Shown one piece after another: positions 23,089 through 31,755 of a stretch of 42,380 bases of DNA. Position 1 is the stretch's first letter, and each line of letters opens with the position of its first letter. A program made the translations under genes and the position numbers. A model generated the notes under the pieces. The model worked only from the letters and a program-made list of their open reading frames with translations, was not told the DNA's origin and did no database searches. Source of the DNA: Derxia lacustris (lineage in GTDB: Bacteria > Pseudomonadota > Gammaproteobacteria > Burkholderiales > Burkholderiaceae_E); the NCBI RefSeq assembly GCF_002105195.1, contig NZ_MUHU01000053.1, forward strand, positions 1-42,380, given 5' to 3'.

Positions 23089-25314
23089 ATGAGTGAAATG
23101 AACGGCAGCGTCGAACCGGCGAGCCCGGGCACCACGGGCCTGCAAGTACGCAGCCGCAGCGCCTTTGTGCGCGACAGCGTCGAGCTCATCAGCTCGATGC
23201 GCTTTGCCATCTCGGTGCTGAGCATCATCGCGATCGCGTCGGTGATCGGCACCGTCATCCAGCAGAACCAGCCGCCGATCAACTACCTCAACCAGTTCGG
23301 GCCGTTCTGGGCCGAGCTGTTCAAGGCCGTGGGGCTGACCGCGCTCTACACGACCGGCTGGTTCTATGTGCTGCTGACCTTTCTGGTCACGTCGACCACG
23401 CTGTGCATCGTGCGCAATGCGCCGCGCTTCGTGCGCGAGATGCGCGACATGCGCGACCGGGTGCGCGAAGGCTCGCTGCGCGCCATCCACCATCACATCG
23501 AGGGCGCGGGCGCCGAGGCGCCAGCCGAGATCACGCGCCGCGCCGTGGCGCTGCTGCGCGCGCGCGGCTTCAAGGCCGTGGTGCGCGAAGGCCAGCCGCC
23601 GGTCGGGCCGGACAGCGCTGCCGGCGCCGCCGAGGCCCAGACCTTCCTCATTGCGGCCAAGGCCGGCAGCGCCAACCGGCTCGGCTACATCGCCGCGCAT
23701 TCGGCCATCGTGGTGATGGCGGTCGGCTATCTGCTCGACACCAATCTGCCGATCCGCATGCAGATGCTGTTTGCCGGCAAGGCGCCGATCCAGGCCGCGA
23801 CCACGGTCGATTCGGTGCCGGCCAGCGCGCGCTTCGGCCCGGCCAATCCGAGCTTTCGCGGCGATGTGCTCATCCCCGAAGGCGAGGCGAGCGATGTGGC
23901 CGTCGTGCCTTATCGCGATGCGCTGTTTCTGCAGGACCTGCCGTTCTCGATCGCGCTCAAGAAGTTCAGCGTCGCCTACTACCCGACGGGCATGCCGCGC
24001 GAATTCAAGAGCGAGGTCGTCGTCACCGACAAGGACAGCGGCAAGCAGCAGGAAGCCGAGATCAAGGTCAACGAGCCGCTGATCCATCGCGGCATCGCGA
24101 TCTACCAGAGCAGCTTCGAGGACGGCGGCTCGCGGCTCAAGCTCACCGGCTGGCCGATGCGCGGCGCGCGCGCCTACACCTTCGACTTTGCCGGCGAGAT
24201 CGGCCAGAGCGCGCGGCTCGGCCGGGGCGACGCGGCCGGCGGCGATGCCTATCAGGTCGAGTTCAGCGGCTTCCGCGCCATCAACGTGGAAAACCTGGCC
24301 AATGGCGGCGAGGACGACGCCGCCGCGACCGAGCAGCGCTTTCAGGATCACGTGGCATCGGTCGTGTCGTCGACCACGCGCGGCAGCAAGAACAAGGATC
24401 TGCACAACGTCGGCCCGAGCGTGCAGTACAAGCTGCGCGACAAGAGCGGCCAGGCGCGCGAGTTCAGCAACTACATGCTGCCGATCGAGCTGGAAGGCCG
24501 GCGCTGGTTTCTGGCCGGCATGCGCGAGAACCCGAGCGACCCGTTCCGCTATCTGCGCATCCCGGCCGACGACGACATGAGCGTGGCCGAATTCATGCGC
24601 CTGCGCGCGGCAATTCAAGACGCCGATCTGCGCCGCGAGGCCGCGCGCCGCTTTGCCACGCGCTCCTTCAGTCAGGCCGGCGCCGGCGACGAGCAGCTGC
24701 GCGCGCCGCTGCAAGCCTCGGCCGAGCGCGCGCTGGAGGCCTTCTCGAAGCAGGGCTTTCAGTCGGTTGCAGACTTCATTCAACGTAACGTGCCGGAGGC
24801 CGAGCGCGAGAAGGCGGCCGGCGTGTTCATCAAGATCCTCGATGGCGGCATGTGGGACCTGTGGCAGCTGGCGCGCGAGCGCGACAAGCTGGCGCCGGTC
24901 GCCACCGACCGCGAGCACGGCGAATGGCTGTCGGCGGCGGTGCGCGCGGTGAGCGACGCGGCCTTCTACAACGCGCCGGTGCTGCTGATGCTCAACAGCT
25001 TCGAGCAGCGCCAGGCCAGCGTGTTTCAGGTCACGCGGGCGCCCGGCAAGAACATCGTCTACGCCGGCTGCCTGCTCCTCGTTTTGGGCATCTTCTCGAT
25101 GTTCTACATTCGCGAGCGCCGCGTCTGGTGCTGGATTTCGCCCGGCGCGGCGGGTGGCGGCCGGCTGCTGATGGCGATGTCGGCGCAGCGCCGCACGCTC
25201 GATTTCGAGCGCGAGTTCGCCACGCTGAGCGGCCAGCTCGCCAGTGCCACCGGCGTCGCGGTCGAGCCGCGCGCGAGTGCAGATTCCGCCGCCGACGGGC
25301 AGCGTCCTGCCTGA
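23089..25314 (+). CDS. resB: Cytochrome c biogenesis protein ResB (Ccs1/CcsB)
   Basis: Protein of 741 residues, part of the system II heme handling and ligation complex with CcsA. Transmembrane segments lie at about 38-58, 90-108, 199-218 and 657-675. A large periplasmic domain occupies the stretch between the third and fourth, with KKFSVAYYPTGMPREFKSEVVV and LIHRGIAIYQSSFEDGGS typical. Two starts are possible, the ATG at 23089 or at 23098, and neither has a strong Shine-Dalgarno. ccsA follows after 52 bases. The protein is longer than the Bacillus ResB, as is usual in betaproteobacteria. Confidence 0.94.
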   Translation: MSEMNGSVEPASPGTTGLQVRSRSAFVRDSVELISSMRFAISVLSIIAIASVIGTVIQQNQPPINYLNQFGPFWAELFKAVGLTALYTTGWFYVLLTFLVTSTTLCIVRNAPRFVREMRDMRDRVREGSLRAIHHHIEGAGAEAPAEITRRAVALLRARGFKAVVREGQPPVGPDSAAGAAEAQTFLIAAKAGSANRLGYIAAHSAIVVMAVGYLLDTNLPIRMQMLFAGKAPIQAATTVDSVPASARFGPANPSFRGDVLIPEGEASDVAVVPYRDALFLQDLPFSIALKKFSVAYYPTGMPREFKSEVVVTDKDSGKQQEAEIKVNEPLIHRGIAIYQSSFEDGGSRLKLTGWPMRGARAYTFDFAGEIGQSARLGRGDAAGGDAYQVEFSGFRAINVENLANGGEDDAAATEQRFQDHVASVVSSTTRGSKNKDLHNVGPSVQYKLRDKSGQAREFSNYMLPIELEGRRWFLAGMRENPSDPFRYLRIPADDDMSVAEFMRLRAAIQDADLRREAARRFATRSFSQAGAGDEQLRAPLQASAERALEAFSKQGFQSVADFIQRNVPEAEREKAAGVFIKILDGGMWDLWQLARERDKLAPVATDREHGEWLSAAVRAVSDAAFYNAPVLLMLNSFEQRQASVFQVTRAPGKNIVYAGCLLLVLGIFSMFYIRERRVWCWISPGAAGGGRLLMAMSAQRRTLDFEREFATLSGQLASATGVAVEPRASADSAADGQRPA

Positions 25315-25366
25315 CGCGGCAAATGTTTTTTCCGCGGCGCACTGCGCCGGCGGGCTTGGAGACGAC

Positions 25367-26734
25367 ATGAGCAGCATTTCCCCGCATCCGCCGGCCACGC
25401 CGGTGCGCATCGACGACTTTTCCGAGCCGTCCTACCTCGCGCGCCGCGACCTCACCGACTGGCTGTTCGCCGCCGCCATCGTCGCGGCGACGGTGTTCGC
25501 CTTCGTGCGCTTTGGCGCGGCGATGGACTACTACGAGAAGGTCATCCTGGTCGGCGCCGCCATTGCGGTGACGGTGACCGGCTGGGGCTTCCGGCCGCTG
25601 CGGCTGTTTGTCGCCGGGCTGGCGCTGCTGAGTTACGCCGGCATCGCGGCCTACGGCGGCTTTGGCGGCGGCGACCTGTCGCGCGCCGACACGGCCTTCG
25701 TGCTCAAGTTCTTCCTCGCCAGCCAGAGCGCCATTTTGTGGATGTGCGCGCTGTTCTTTCTGGCCACCGTCACCTACTGGATCGGCATCGCCGCACGCAG
25801 CGACTTCGTGCAGCGCATGGGCAGCTGGTTCACCTGGGCGGCGACGCTGCTCGGCTTCACCGGCCTGATGCTGCGCTGGTACGAGAGCCACCAGATGGGC
25901 GAGGGCATCGGCCACATCCCGGTGTCCAACCTGTACGAAGTCTTCGTGCTGTTCTCGCTCATCACGGCGCTGTTCTACCTGCACTACGAGCGCCGCTATC
26001 TGGTCGACAACAGCGGCGGACGGGCGCTCGGTGGCTTTGTGCTGCTGGTCATCAGCTCGGCGGTCGGCTTTCTGCTCTGGTACTCGTTCGACCGTGGCGC
26101 GCATGAAATCCAGCCGCTGGTGCCGGCGCTGCAAAGCTGGTGGATGAAGATTCATGTGCCGGCCAACTTCATCGGCTACGGCACCTTCTCGCTTGCGGCG
26201 ATGGTGGCCTATGCCTATCTCATCAAGCAGAGCGCGACCACGTCGGCGCCGGCGCGGCTGGTGCCGCTGTTCCTGTTCGGCGTGCTGCTCGGCATGGAGC
26301 CGCTGGTGTTCCGCATCAAGAACGCGGTGCAGGGCGGCGGCTGGGTCGGCTATGTGGTGGTCGGCGTGGCGGCGTCGGCGGCGCTGGTGGGCTTCCGCAA
26401 GCGGATCGCGGCGGCGCTGCCGAGCTTCGAGGTGCTCGACGACATCATGTACAAGGCCATCGCGGTCGGCTTTGCCTTCTTCACCATCGCCACCATCCTG
26501 GGCGCGCTGTGGGCCGCCGATGCCTGGGGCGCCTACTGGCAGTGGGACCCGAAGGAAACCTGGGCGCTGATCGTCTGGCTCAACTACGCGGCTTGGTTGC
26601 ATCTGCGGCTGATGAAGGGGCTGCGCGGCACGGTCGCAGCCTGGTGGGCGCTGATCGGGCTGCTCATCACCGGCTTTGCCTTCCTCGGCGTGAACATGTT
26701 CCTGAGCGGGCTGCATTCCTACGGCCAGCTCTGA
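25367..26734 (+). CDS. ccsA: Cytochrome c synthase membrane subunit CcsA (ResC)
   Basis: Protein of 455 residues with about ten membrane segments. The tryptophan-rich heme-binding motif WGAYWQWDPKETW starts at residue 387, flanked by conserved histidines in IHVPANFIGYG and at the end in LHSYGQL. With ResB it exports heme and attaches it to CxxCH sites in the periplasm. The ATG at 25367 is preceded by GGAGACG; an in-frame ATG at 25244 lies inside resB and is not used. An N-terminal addition of about 100 residues makes it longer than the Bacillus ResC. Confidence 0.95.
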   Translation: MSSISPHPPATPVRIDDFSEPSYLARRDLTDWLFAAAIVAATVFAFVRFGAAMDYYEKVILVGAAIAVTVTGWGFRPLRLFVAGLALLSYAGIAAYGGFGGGDLSRADTAFVLKFFLASQSAILWMCALFFLATVTYWIGIAARSDFVQRMGSWFTWAATLLGFTGLMLRWYESHQMGEGIGHIPVSNLYEVFVLFSLITALFYLHYERRYLVDNSGGRALGGFVLLVISSAVGFLLWYSFDRGAHEIQPLVPALQSWWMKIHVPANFIGYGTFSLAAMVAYAYLIKQSATTSAPARLVPLFLFGVLLGMEPLVFRIKNAVQGGGWVGYVVVGVAASAALVGFRKRIAAALPSFEVLDDIMYKAIAVGFAFFTIATILGALWAADAWGAYWQWDPKETWALIVWLNYAAWLHLRLMKGLRGTVAAWWALIGLLITGFAFLGVNMFLSGLHSYGQL

Positions 26735-26742
26735 GCCGACGC

Positions 26743-26761
26743 GCGAAACGTAAGGTTTCGC
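26743..26761 (+). other. Small hairpin between ccsA and msrP
   Basis: GCGAAAC (26743-26749) and GTTTCGC (26755-26761) pair perfectly around GTAAG. There is no T-tract. It separates the heme genes from msrPQ and may be a weak stop or stability element. Confidence 0.4.
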
Positions 26762-26824
26762 CGGCGCCGAACGACGAAGCCGCATCGAGCATCCAGGCTC
26801 GCAGGTCTTCGAGGAGTCATCGCC

Positions 26825-27808
26825 ATGTCCAGCATCAAGCGCGCCCTGCGGGGCGAGGATCTGCCCGCGTCGGGCATCACCCCGCGCGAGGTCTATGAAG
26901 GCCGGCGCACGCTGCTGCGCGGTCTGGCCGGCACCGGGCTCGCGGCCTGGGCCGGCCGCAGCATGCTCGGCGAGGCGGTCGCTGCCACGCCCGCCGGCGG
27001 CGGCCTTGCCAAGCTGGTCGGCCAGCCGTCGCCGCTGTCGGTGCTCGACAAGCCAACGCCGTACAAGGACGCGAGCAGCTACAACAACTTCTACGAGTTC
27101 GGCACCGACAAGGCCGACCCGGCGCGCAACGCCGGCAAGTTCCGCGCATCGCCGTGGACGCTCAGCATCGAGGGCGAATGCCGCAAGCCGTTCAAGCTCG
27201 ATCTCGACGCGTTGCGCACGCTCGCGCCGCTCGAAGAGCGCATCTACCGGCTGCGCTGCGTGGAAGGCTGGAGCATGGTCATCCCCTGGGTCGGCTATTC
27301 GCTGAGCGAGTTGCTCAAGCGCGCCGAGCCGACCGGCAATGCCAAGTACGTGGAATTCACCAGCGTCGAGCAGCGCGACACCCAGCCCTATCTCGGCTCG
27401 CGCGTGATCGACTGGCCCTATACCGAGGGCCTGCGCCTCGACGAGGCGATGCATCCGCTGGCGATGGCGGTGCTGGGCATGTACGGCGAGGTGCTGCCCA
27501 ACCAGAACGGCGCGCCGCTGCGCATCGCCGTGCCGTGGAAATACGGCTTCAAGAGCGCCAAGTCGGTGGTGCGCATCCGCTTCACCGAGACCGAGCCCAA
27601 GACCAGCTGGAACCGCATCGCGCCCAACGAGTACGGCTTCTATTCCAACGTGAATCCGACGGTCGACCATCCGCGCTGGAGTCAGGCCACCGAGCGCCGG
27701 TTGCCCGAGGACGGCTTCTTCGCGCCCAAGCGCAAGACGCTGATGTTCAACGGCTACGACCAGGTCGCCGGGCTTTACGCGGGCATGGACCTGCGCAAGT
27801 TCTACTGA
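26825..27808 (+). CDS. msrP: Protein-methionine-sulfoxide reductase catalytic subunit MsrP (YedY)
   Basis: Protein of 327 residues, a molybdopterin enzyme exported by the Tat pathway that reduces methionine sulfoxide in periplasmic proteins. The twin-arginine signal is seen at residues 27-28 (GRRTLLRGLAG). The molybdenum-ligand cysteine is C145 in YRLRCVEGWSMV. The middle part shows GAPLRIAVPWKYGFKSAKS typical of the family. The ATG at 26825 follows GAGGAGTCATCGCC. The stop overlaps the msrQ start by one base, so the two genes are translated together. Confidence 0.96.
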   Translation: MSSIKRALRGEDLPASGITPREVYEGRRTLLRGLAGTGLAAWAGRSMLGEAVAATPAGGGLAKLVGQPSPLSVLDKPTPYKDASSYNNFYEFGTDKADPARNAGKFRASPWTLSIEGECRKPFKLDLDALRTLAPLEERIYRLRCVEGWSMVIPWVGYSLSELLKRAEPTGNAKYVEFTSVEQRDTQPYLGSRVIDWPYTEGLRLDEAMHPLAMAVLGMYGEVLPNQNGAPLRIAVPWKYGFKSAKSVVRIRFTETEPKTSWNRIAPNEYGFYSNVNPTVDHPRWSQATERRLPEDGFFAPKRKTLMFNGYDQVAGLYAGMDLRKFY

Positions 27809-28545
27809 TGAGCGTCCATCCGTTTCCGCCGCGCCCGGCCGGGGCCGGCTTTGCGCTGCGCCATCTGACGCTCATCAAGACGGCGGTCTGGCTGCTGGCG
27901 CTGCTGCCGGCGGCGCGGCTGGTGATCGGGCTGTTCGGCTATGCGCTGGCCGAGCTGCCGGGCGGCGCGCTGCTGCTGGCCGTGGGCCGCGACCTCGGCG
28001 CCAATCCGCTCGAAACCCTCACGCGCAGCACCGGTTTCAGCGCGCTGGTGCTGCTGGCACTCACGCTTGCGGTCACGCCGCTGCGGCAATGGCTGGGCCA
28101 GCCCTGGCTGATCCGGCTGCGCCGGCCGCTCGGGCTGTTCGTGTTTTTCTATGCGGTGCTGCATGCGCTGTGCTGGGTCTGGTTCGACCATTTCTTCGAC
28201 CCGCGAGCGATGGCGCGCGATGTGTTCAAGCGGCCGTTCATCACGCTGGGCTTTGCGGCCTTCGTGCTGCTGGTTCCGCTGGCGCTGACCAGCTTCAACG
28301 CGGCGGTGCGCTGGCTGGGCGGCAAGCGCTGGCAGTGGCTGCATCGGCTGGTTTATGTGGCGGCGGCGCTTGCCGTCACGCACTTCTGGTGGATGAAGGC
28401 CGGCAAGCACGACCTCGCGCAGCCGGTCGTCTTCGTGCTGGTGATGCTGGCGCTGGCGGCGGCGCGCATCGTGTGGAAGCGGCGGCGCCCGGTGCGGCCG
28501 ACCGCGCCAGCCGACTGGATTCAGGTGCGCCGGCCGGGCGCCTGA
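27808..28545 (+). CDS. msrQ: Heme-binding quinol oxidase subunit MsrQ (YedZ)
   Basis: Protein of 245 residues with six probable membrane segments, a ferric reductase-like fold. MsrQ binds heme b and passes electrons from quinols to MsrP. Conserved histidines lie in AVLHALCWVWFDH, WLHRLVYVAAALAVTHFWW. It starts at the ATG at 27808, sharing one base with the msrP TGA. The last 25 bases overlap the 3' end of the transporter gene on the other strand. The Trp- and Leu-rich makeup fits an inner membrane protein. Confidence 0.94.
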   Translation: MSVHPFPPRPAGAGFALRHLTLIKTAVWLLALLPAARLVIGLFGYALAELPGGALLLAVGRDLGANPLETLTRSTGFSALVLLALTLAVTPLRQWLGQPWLIRLRRPLGLFVFFYAVLHALCWVWFDHFFDPRAMARDVFKRPFITLGFAAFVLLVPLALTSFNAAVRWLGGKRWQWLHRLVYVAAALAVTHFWWMKAGKHDLAQPVVFVLVMLALAAARIVWKRRRPVRPTAPADWIQVRRPGA

Positions 28546-29738
28546 GCGACGGCGCGCAGCACCGGCAGCCCGGCGCCCAGCGCGATGAGCGCCAGCAGCG
28601 CCGCCAATCCGTTGACGCCGAACTGCCCGAACACCGCACCGCCGAGCGCCGGCGCCGTCATGCCGCCGACCGTGTAGGCGCCCACCAGCAGCGCCGCACC
28701 ATCCACCAGCGCGCTGCCGCCGAGCGAACTGGCCGCGCGCAGCAGATTGAGCGTGTAGAGCGTGCCGCCGGCCGCGCCCCAGCAGAACACCATCGTCCAG
28801 GCCAGCGGCGCGCAATCGCCGGCAAAGGGCAGGGCGAGCGCGCCGGCCAGCAGCGCCGCGACCGCAATGCGGCTCACCTTGCGATGGTCGATGCGGTCGG
28901 CCAGCTCGCCGATCGGCCACATCATCAGCGTGCCGCCGAGGCCGTTGATCGACACCAGCAGCGCGGCGGCGGCTGGCGTCCAGTGCCATTGCAGGCCGAC
29001 CAGCGGCATCAGGCCCGGCGTGCCGGCCTCGAACACGCCGGCCACGAAGCCGGCCAGCGCGAGCGCCGGTGCGGCACGCAGCCGGGTGAACAAGCTGCTG
29101 CGGTCGGGCCGGCCGGCGCGGTCGGCATCGGCATCGGCGCGCGCGGCCGGTGAGCTGGCAGCGCTGGCGCCAAGCCGCGCCGGCAGCGCGCAGGCGCAGA
29201 TCAGCGCCGCGACCAGCAGGCCGCCGATCACCGCGAGCGGCAGCCGTCCCTCGGTGCCGAACACGCCCAGCAACGCCGGCCCGATGATGAACGTGGTCCC
29301 GACCATCGTCTGATACAGCCCGACGATGCGGCCGCGCCGCTCGGGCGGCGCCAGTTCGGCGACCAGCGCTTCCGACACGATCCAGCGCAATCCGCTGCCG
29401 AAGCCCGCGAGCAGATAGAGCGGAAACCAGACCCAGAGCGAATCGCTGCCGAAGAAGCCCGCCAGCGCCACCAGCGGCAGCAGGCCCGACAGCCAGAAGC
29501 TGCCGCGCGCACCGATGCGCTGCGACAGCCGCCCAGCGAATACCGACGACACCAGGATGCCGGCCCACATCGACGCATTGAACAGCCCGATGACGCCGGC
29601 GCCGACGCCGCGCGCGGCCAGCGTCAGCGTGAGCAGCGGCAGGAGCATGAACCAGGCGTCCAGCTCCAGAAACGTGGCCGCGAAGGCTGCGGCGATGCCG
29701 CGCCGGGCCTGCGCTGCGTAGGCGGGCGCAGCGCTCAT
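28521..29738 (-). CDS. Major facilitator superfamily transporter
   Basis: Protein of 405 residues with about 12 membrane helices, in two halves joined by a loop rich in Ala and Asp (near residues 190-210). Between helices 2 and 3 is the MFS motif-like GRLSQRIGARG, and in the second half IGELADRIDHRKVSR. I chose the ATG at 29738 (MSAAPAYAAQ); in-frame upstream DNA up to 29867 overlaps lysA and has no family likeness. It is tail-to-tail with msrQ and lies 49 bases downstream of lysA on the same strand. The substrate cannot be told; efflux or amino-acid export are both possible. Confidence 0.85.
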   Translation of the reverse strand: MSAAPAYAAQARRGIAAAFAATFLELDAWFMLLPLLTLTLAARGVGAGVIGLFNASMWAGILVSSVFAGRLSQRIGARGSFWLSGLLPLVALAGFFGSDSLWVWFPLYLLAGFGSGLRWIVSEALVAELAPPERRGRIVGLYQTMVGTTFIIGPALLGVFGTEGRLPLAVIGGLLVAALICACALPARLGASAASSPAARADADADRAGRPDRSSLFTRLRAAPALALAGFVAGVFEAGTPGLMPLVGLQWHWTPAAAALLVSINGLGGTLMMWPIGELADRIDHRKVSRIAVAALLAGALALPFAGDCAPLAWTMVFCWGAAGGTLYTLNLLRAASSLGGSALVDGAALLVGAYTVGGMTAPALGGAVFGQFGVNGLAALLALIALGAGLPVLRAVAQAPGRRT

Positions 29739-29787
29739 CGCCGCGCCCTGGCCGCCGCACCGCGCGCGGCCGGCGACCGGAGCGATC

Positions 29788-31044
29788 TCAATCCGGCAGC
29801 CGCGCTTCGAGCGCGAACAGGTCGGCCGGCGTTTCGCGACGGCGCACCAGATGCACCGCGTCGCCATCCACCAGCAGCTCGGCGGCGCGGCCGCGCGAGT
29901 TGTAGTTGCTGGCCATGCTCATGCCGTAGGCGCCGGCGCTGCGGATTGCCAGCAGATCGCCGGGCGCGAGCGCCAGCTTGCGTTCGCGTGCCAGCCAGTC
30001 GCCCGACTCGCAGACCGGCCCGACGATGTCGACCAGCTCGGGCTGCTCCGCGCGCGGCTCGACCGGCTCCACGCCATGCCAGGCCTCGTACATGGCCGGC
30101 CGCGCGAGGTCGTTCATCGCCGCGTCGACGATGGCGAAGTTGCGCGTCTCGCCACGCTTGATGAACTCGACCCTGGTGAGCAGCAGGCCCGCGTTGCCGA
30201 CGATGCTGCGGCCCGGCTCGAACATCAGCGTCTTGCCGCCGTGGCCGTGCGCCTCGACCCGCTCGACCAGCGCGCGGATCAGCTCGCCGGTCGCGGGCGG
30301 GGTCTCGTCGTCATAGGTGATGCCGAGGCCGCCGCCGAAGTCGATGTGGTGCAGCACGATGCCCTCGCGCTCCAGCGTGTCGACCAGCGCCAGGATGCGT
30401 TCGGCCGCGTCCACATAGGGCGCCACTTCGGTGATCTGCGAGCCGATGTGGCAGTCGATGCCGACCACCTCGATGTGCGGCCGGCGCGCGGCGTCGCGGT
30501 ACAGGTCGAGCGTGTGCTCGTAGGCCACGCCGAACTTGTTGTCCTTGAGCCCGGTGGAAATGTAGGGATGGGTCTTCGCGTCGACGTCGGGATTCACGCG
30601 GATCGAGATGGGCGCGCGCTTGCCGAGCCGCGCGGCGACCGCGTCGATGCGCTCCAGCTCGGGCACCGACTCCAGGTTGAAGCAAAGGATGCCGGCGGTC
30701 AGCGCCGCCTCGATCTCGGCTTCGCTCTTGCCCACGCCCGAGAACACCACCTTGCGCGGATCGCCGCCGGCCGCGATCACGCGCGCCAGCTCGCCGCCCG
30801 AAACGATGTCGAAGCCGGCGCCCTCGCGCGCCAGCAGGTCGAGCACGGCGAGATTGCTGTTCGCCTTCATCGCATAGCAGACCAGCGACTTGCGCCCGGC
30901 CAGCGCATCCACATAGCCGCGGAAGGCGCCGACGATGGCGGCGCGCGAGTACACATAGGCGGGCGTGCCGAAGCGTTCGGCGATCGCGGGCAATGCGACG
31001 CCTTCGGCGTGCAGCACGCCGTTGCGTTGTTCGAAGAAGCTCAT
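29788..31044 (-). CDS. lysA: Diaminopimelate decarboxylase
   Basis: Protein of 418 residues, a PLP enzyme that decarboxylates meso-diaminopimelate to lysine. K60 (CYAMKANSN) is the PLP lysine, followed by the glycine loop GFDIVSGGEL, with HIGSQI, FGGGLGITYDDE and CESGDWLA further on. The start is the ATG at 31044 reading MSFFEQRNGVLHAEGV; it overlaps the lipoprotein stop as ATGA. In many proteobacteria lysA lies beside an LptM-type lipoprotein gene and cyaY, as here. Confidence 0.97.
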   Translation of the reverse strand: MSFFEQRNGVLHAEGVALPAIAERFGTPAYVYSRAAIVGAFRGYVDALAGRKSLVCYAMKANSNLAVLDLLAREGAGFDIVSGGELARVIAAGGDPRKVVFSGVGKSEAEIEAALTAGILCFNLESVPELERIDAVAARLGKRAPISIRVNPDVDAKTHPYISTGLKDNKFGVAYEHTLDLYRDAARRPHIEVVGIDCHIGSQITEVAPYVDAAERILALVDTLEREGIVLHHIDFGGGLGITYDDETPPATGELIRALVERVEAHGHGGKTLMFEPGRSIVGNAGLLLTRVEFIKRGETRNFAIVDAAMNDLARPAMYEAWHGVEPVEPRAEQPELVDIVGPVCESGDWLARERKLALAPGDLLAIRSAGAYGMSMASNYNSRGRAAELLVDGDAVHLVRRRETPADLFALEARLPD

Positions 31045-31286
31045 GGGCGTTTGCTGTCGGTGCGCGGCGCGTCGGCGGCGGGCGCGGGTGCGGAAGAAGG
31101 GGCGGCGCTGCCATCGGCAGGCGTGGCGGCCGGCGTGGCGGCCGGCGTGGCGGCCGGCGTGCGCGCGGCGGCGCTGGCGTCGGGGCGCGGGAAGGCGGGG
31201 GGCTTGGGTTCGACGGGCAGGGTGAGCGGCCCCTTGAGGCCGCAGCCGCCGAGGGCGATGGCTACAATCGCTGCGCCCAGCGGCAT
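31041..31286 (-). CDS. lptM: Small lipoprotein of the LptM (YifL) family with TPAA repeats
   Basis: Protein of 81 residues. It starts MPLGAAIVAIALGGC with a lipobox LGGC, then GLKGPLTLP, which matches the LptM signature GLKGPLYxP. LptM aids the LPS export barrel LptD in the outer membrane. After the signature the protein is Ala/Pro/Thr-rich and disordered, with the repeat (TPAA) coded by a 12-bp tandem repeat at 31120-31161, about 3.5 copies. The stop overlaps the lysA start. The tail is longer than in enterobacterial members. The first residues could be reached from another in-frame start upstream, but this ATG places the signal peptide correctly. Confidence 0.85.
   Translation of the reverse strand: MPLGAAIVAIALGGCGLKGPLTLPVEPKPPAFPRPDASAAARTPAATPAATPAATPADGSAAPSSAPAPAADAPRTDSKRP
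31120..31161. repeat. 12-bp tandem repeat inside lptM
   Basis: The unit GGCGTGGCGGCC is repeated without error at 31120-31131, 31132-31143 and 31144-31155, followed by a half copy GGCGTG. On the minus strand it encodes TPAA repeats. Because the unit is a multiple of three, copy-number change would alter tail length and not the frame. Confidence 0.9.
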
Positions 31287-31406
31287 GCGCAACCGGGCAC
31301 CGGACACCTGGCCGGCTTGCAGGCACAGCCTGTGCAACTCCCGCCCGAACGCGGCTGAAACACGCTGCACGGCCGTCCTCCCCCGAACAAAAGCGACGAA
31401 TCTAGC

Positions 31407-31736
31407 ATGAGCCCTTCCGAATTCCTGGCCCTCGCCGACGAGACCCTGAACACCATCGAGGACGCGATTTCGACGGTGGGCGACACCACCGATCTCGACA
31501 TCGAGGCCACCCGCTCCGGCAATGTCGTGACCATCGACTTCGCCAACGGCTCGAAGATCATCGTCAACAGTCAGGAGCCGATGCAGGAAATCTGGCTCGC
31601 CGCCAAGTCGGGCGGCTTTCACTTCAAGTGGGACGGCAACGCGTGGATGGACACCAAGGGTGCTGGCGAATTCTTCGCCGCGCTGTCCAAGTACGCGAGC
31701 GAGCAGGCCGGCGCGCCGGTGATCGTCAAGGCCTGA
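31407..31736 (+). CDS. cyaY: Frataxin-like iron protein CyaY
   Basis: Protein of 109 residues. The acidic first helix (MSPSEFLALADETLNTIEDAI) gives the iron-binding surface, followed by the strands of the frataxin fold, with VNSQEPMQEIWLAAKSGGFHFKW. CyaY regulates iron-sulfur cluster assembly by IscS in the cytoplasm. It is divergent from lptM/lysA. Upstream TACAAT at 31263-31268 is a possible -10 without a good -35. The 3' end faces mrcA across 19 bases. Confidence 0.96.
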   Translation: MSPSEFLALADETLNTIEDAISTVGDTTDLDIEATRSGNVVTIDFANGSKIIVNSQEPMQEIWLAAKSGGFHFKWDGNAWMDTKGAGEFFAALSKYASEQAGAPVIVKA

Positions 31737-31755
31737 CGCCGCACCGGCAGCCCGG

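Noticed and set aside
22369..25410. Open frame of 1013 codons on the minus strand opposite cytochrome c4 and resB
   Set aside because: It is antisense to two well-supported genes, rich in Arg, Ala and His, and has no recognisable domains; such frames are common in high-GC DNA.
25031..27670. Open frame of 879 codons on the minus strand opposite ccsA and msrP
   Set aside because: The same kind of antisense shadow, with a composition set by the GC-rich third positions of the true genes.
31120..31161. Tandem repeat considered as a CRISPR or minisatellite array
   Set aside because: It has no spacers, and the unit is a 12-bp in-frame coding repeat.
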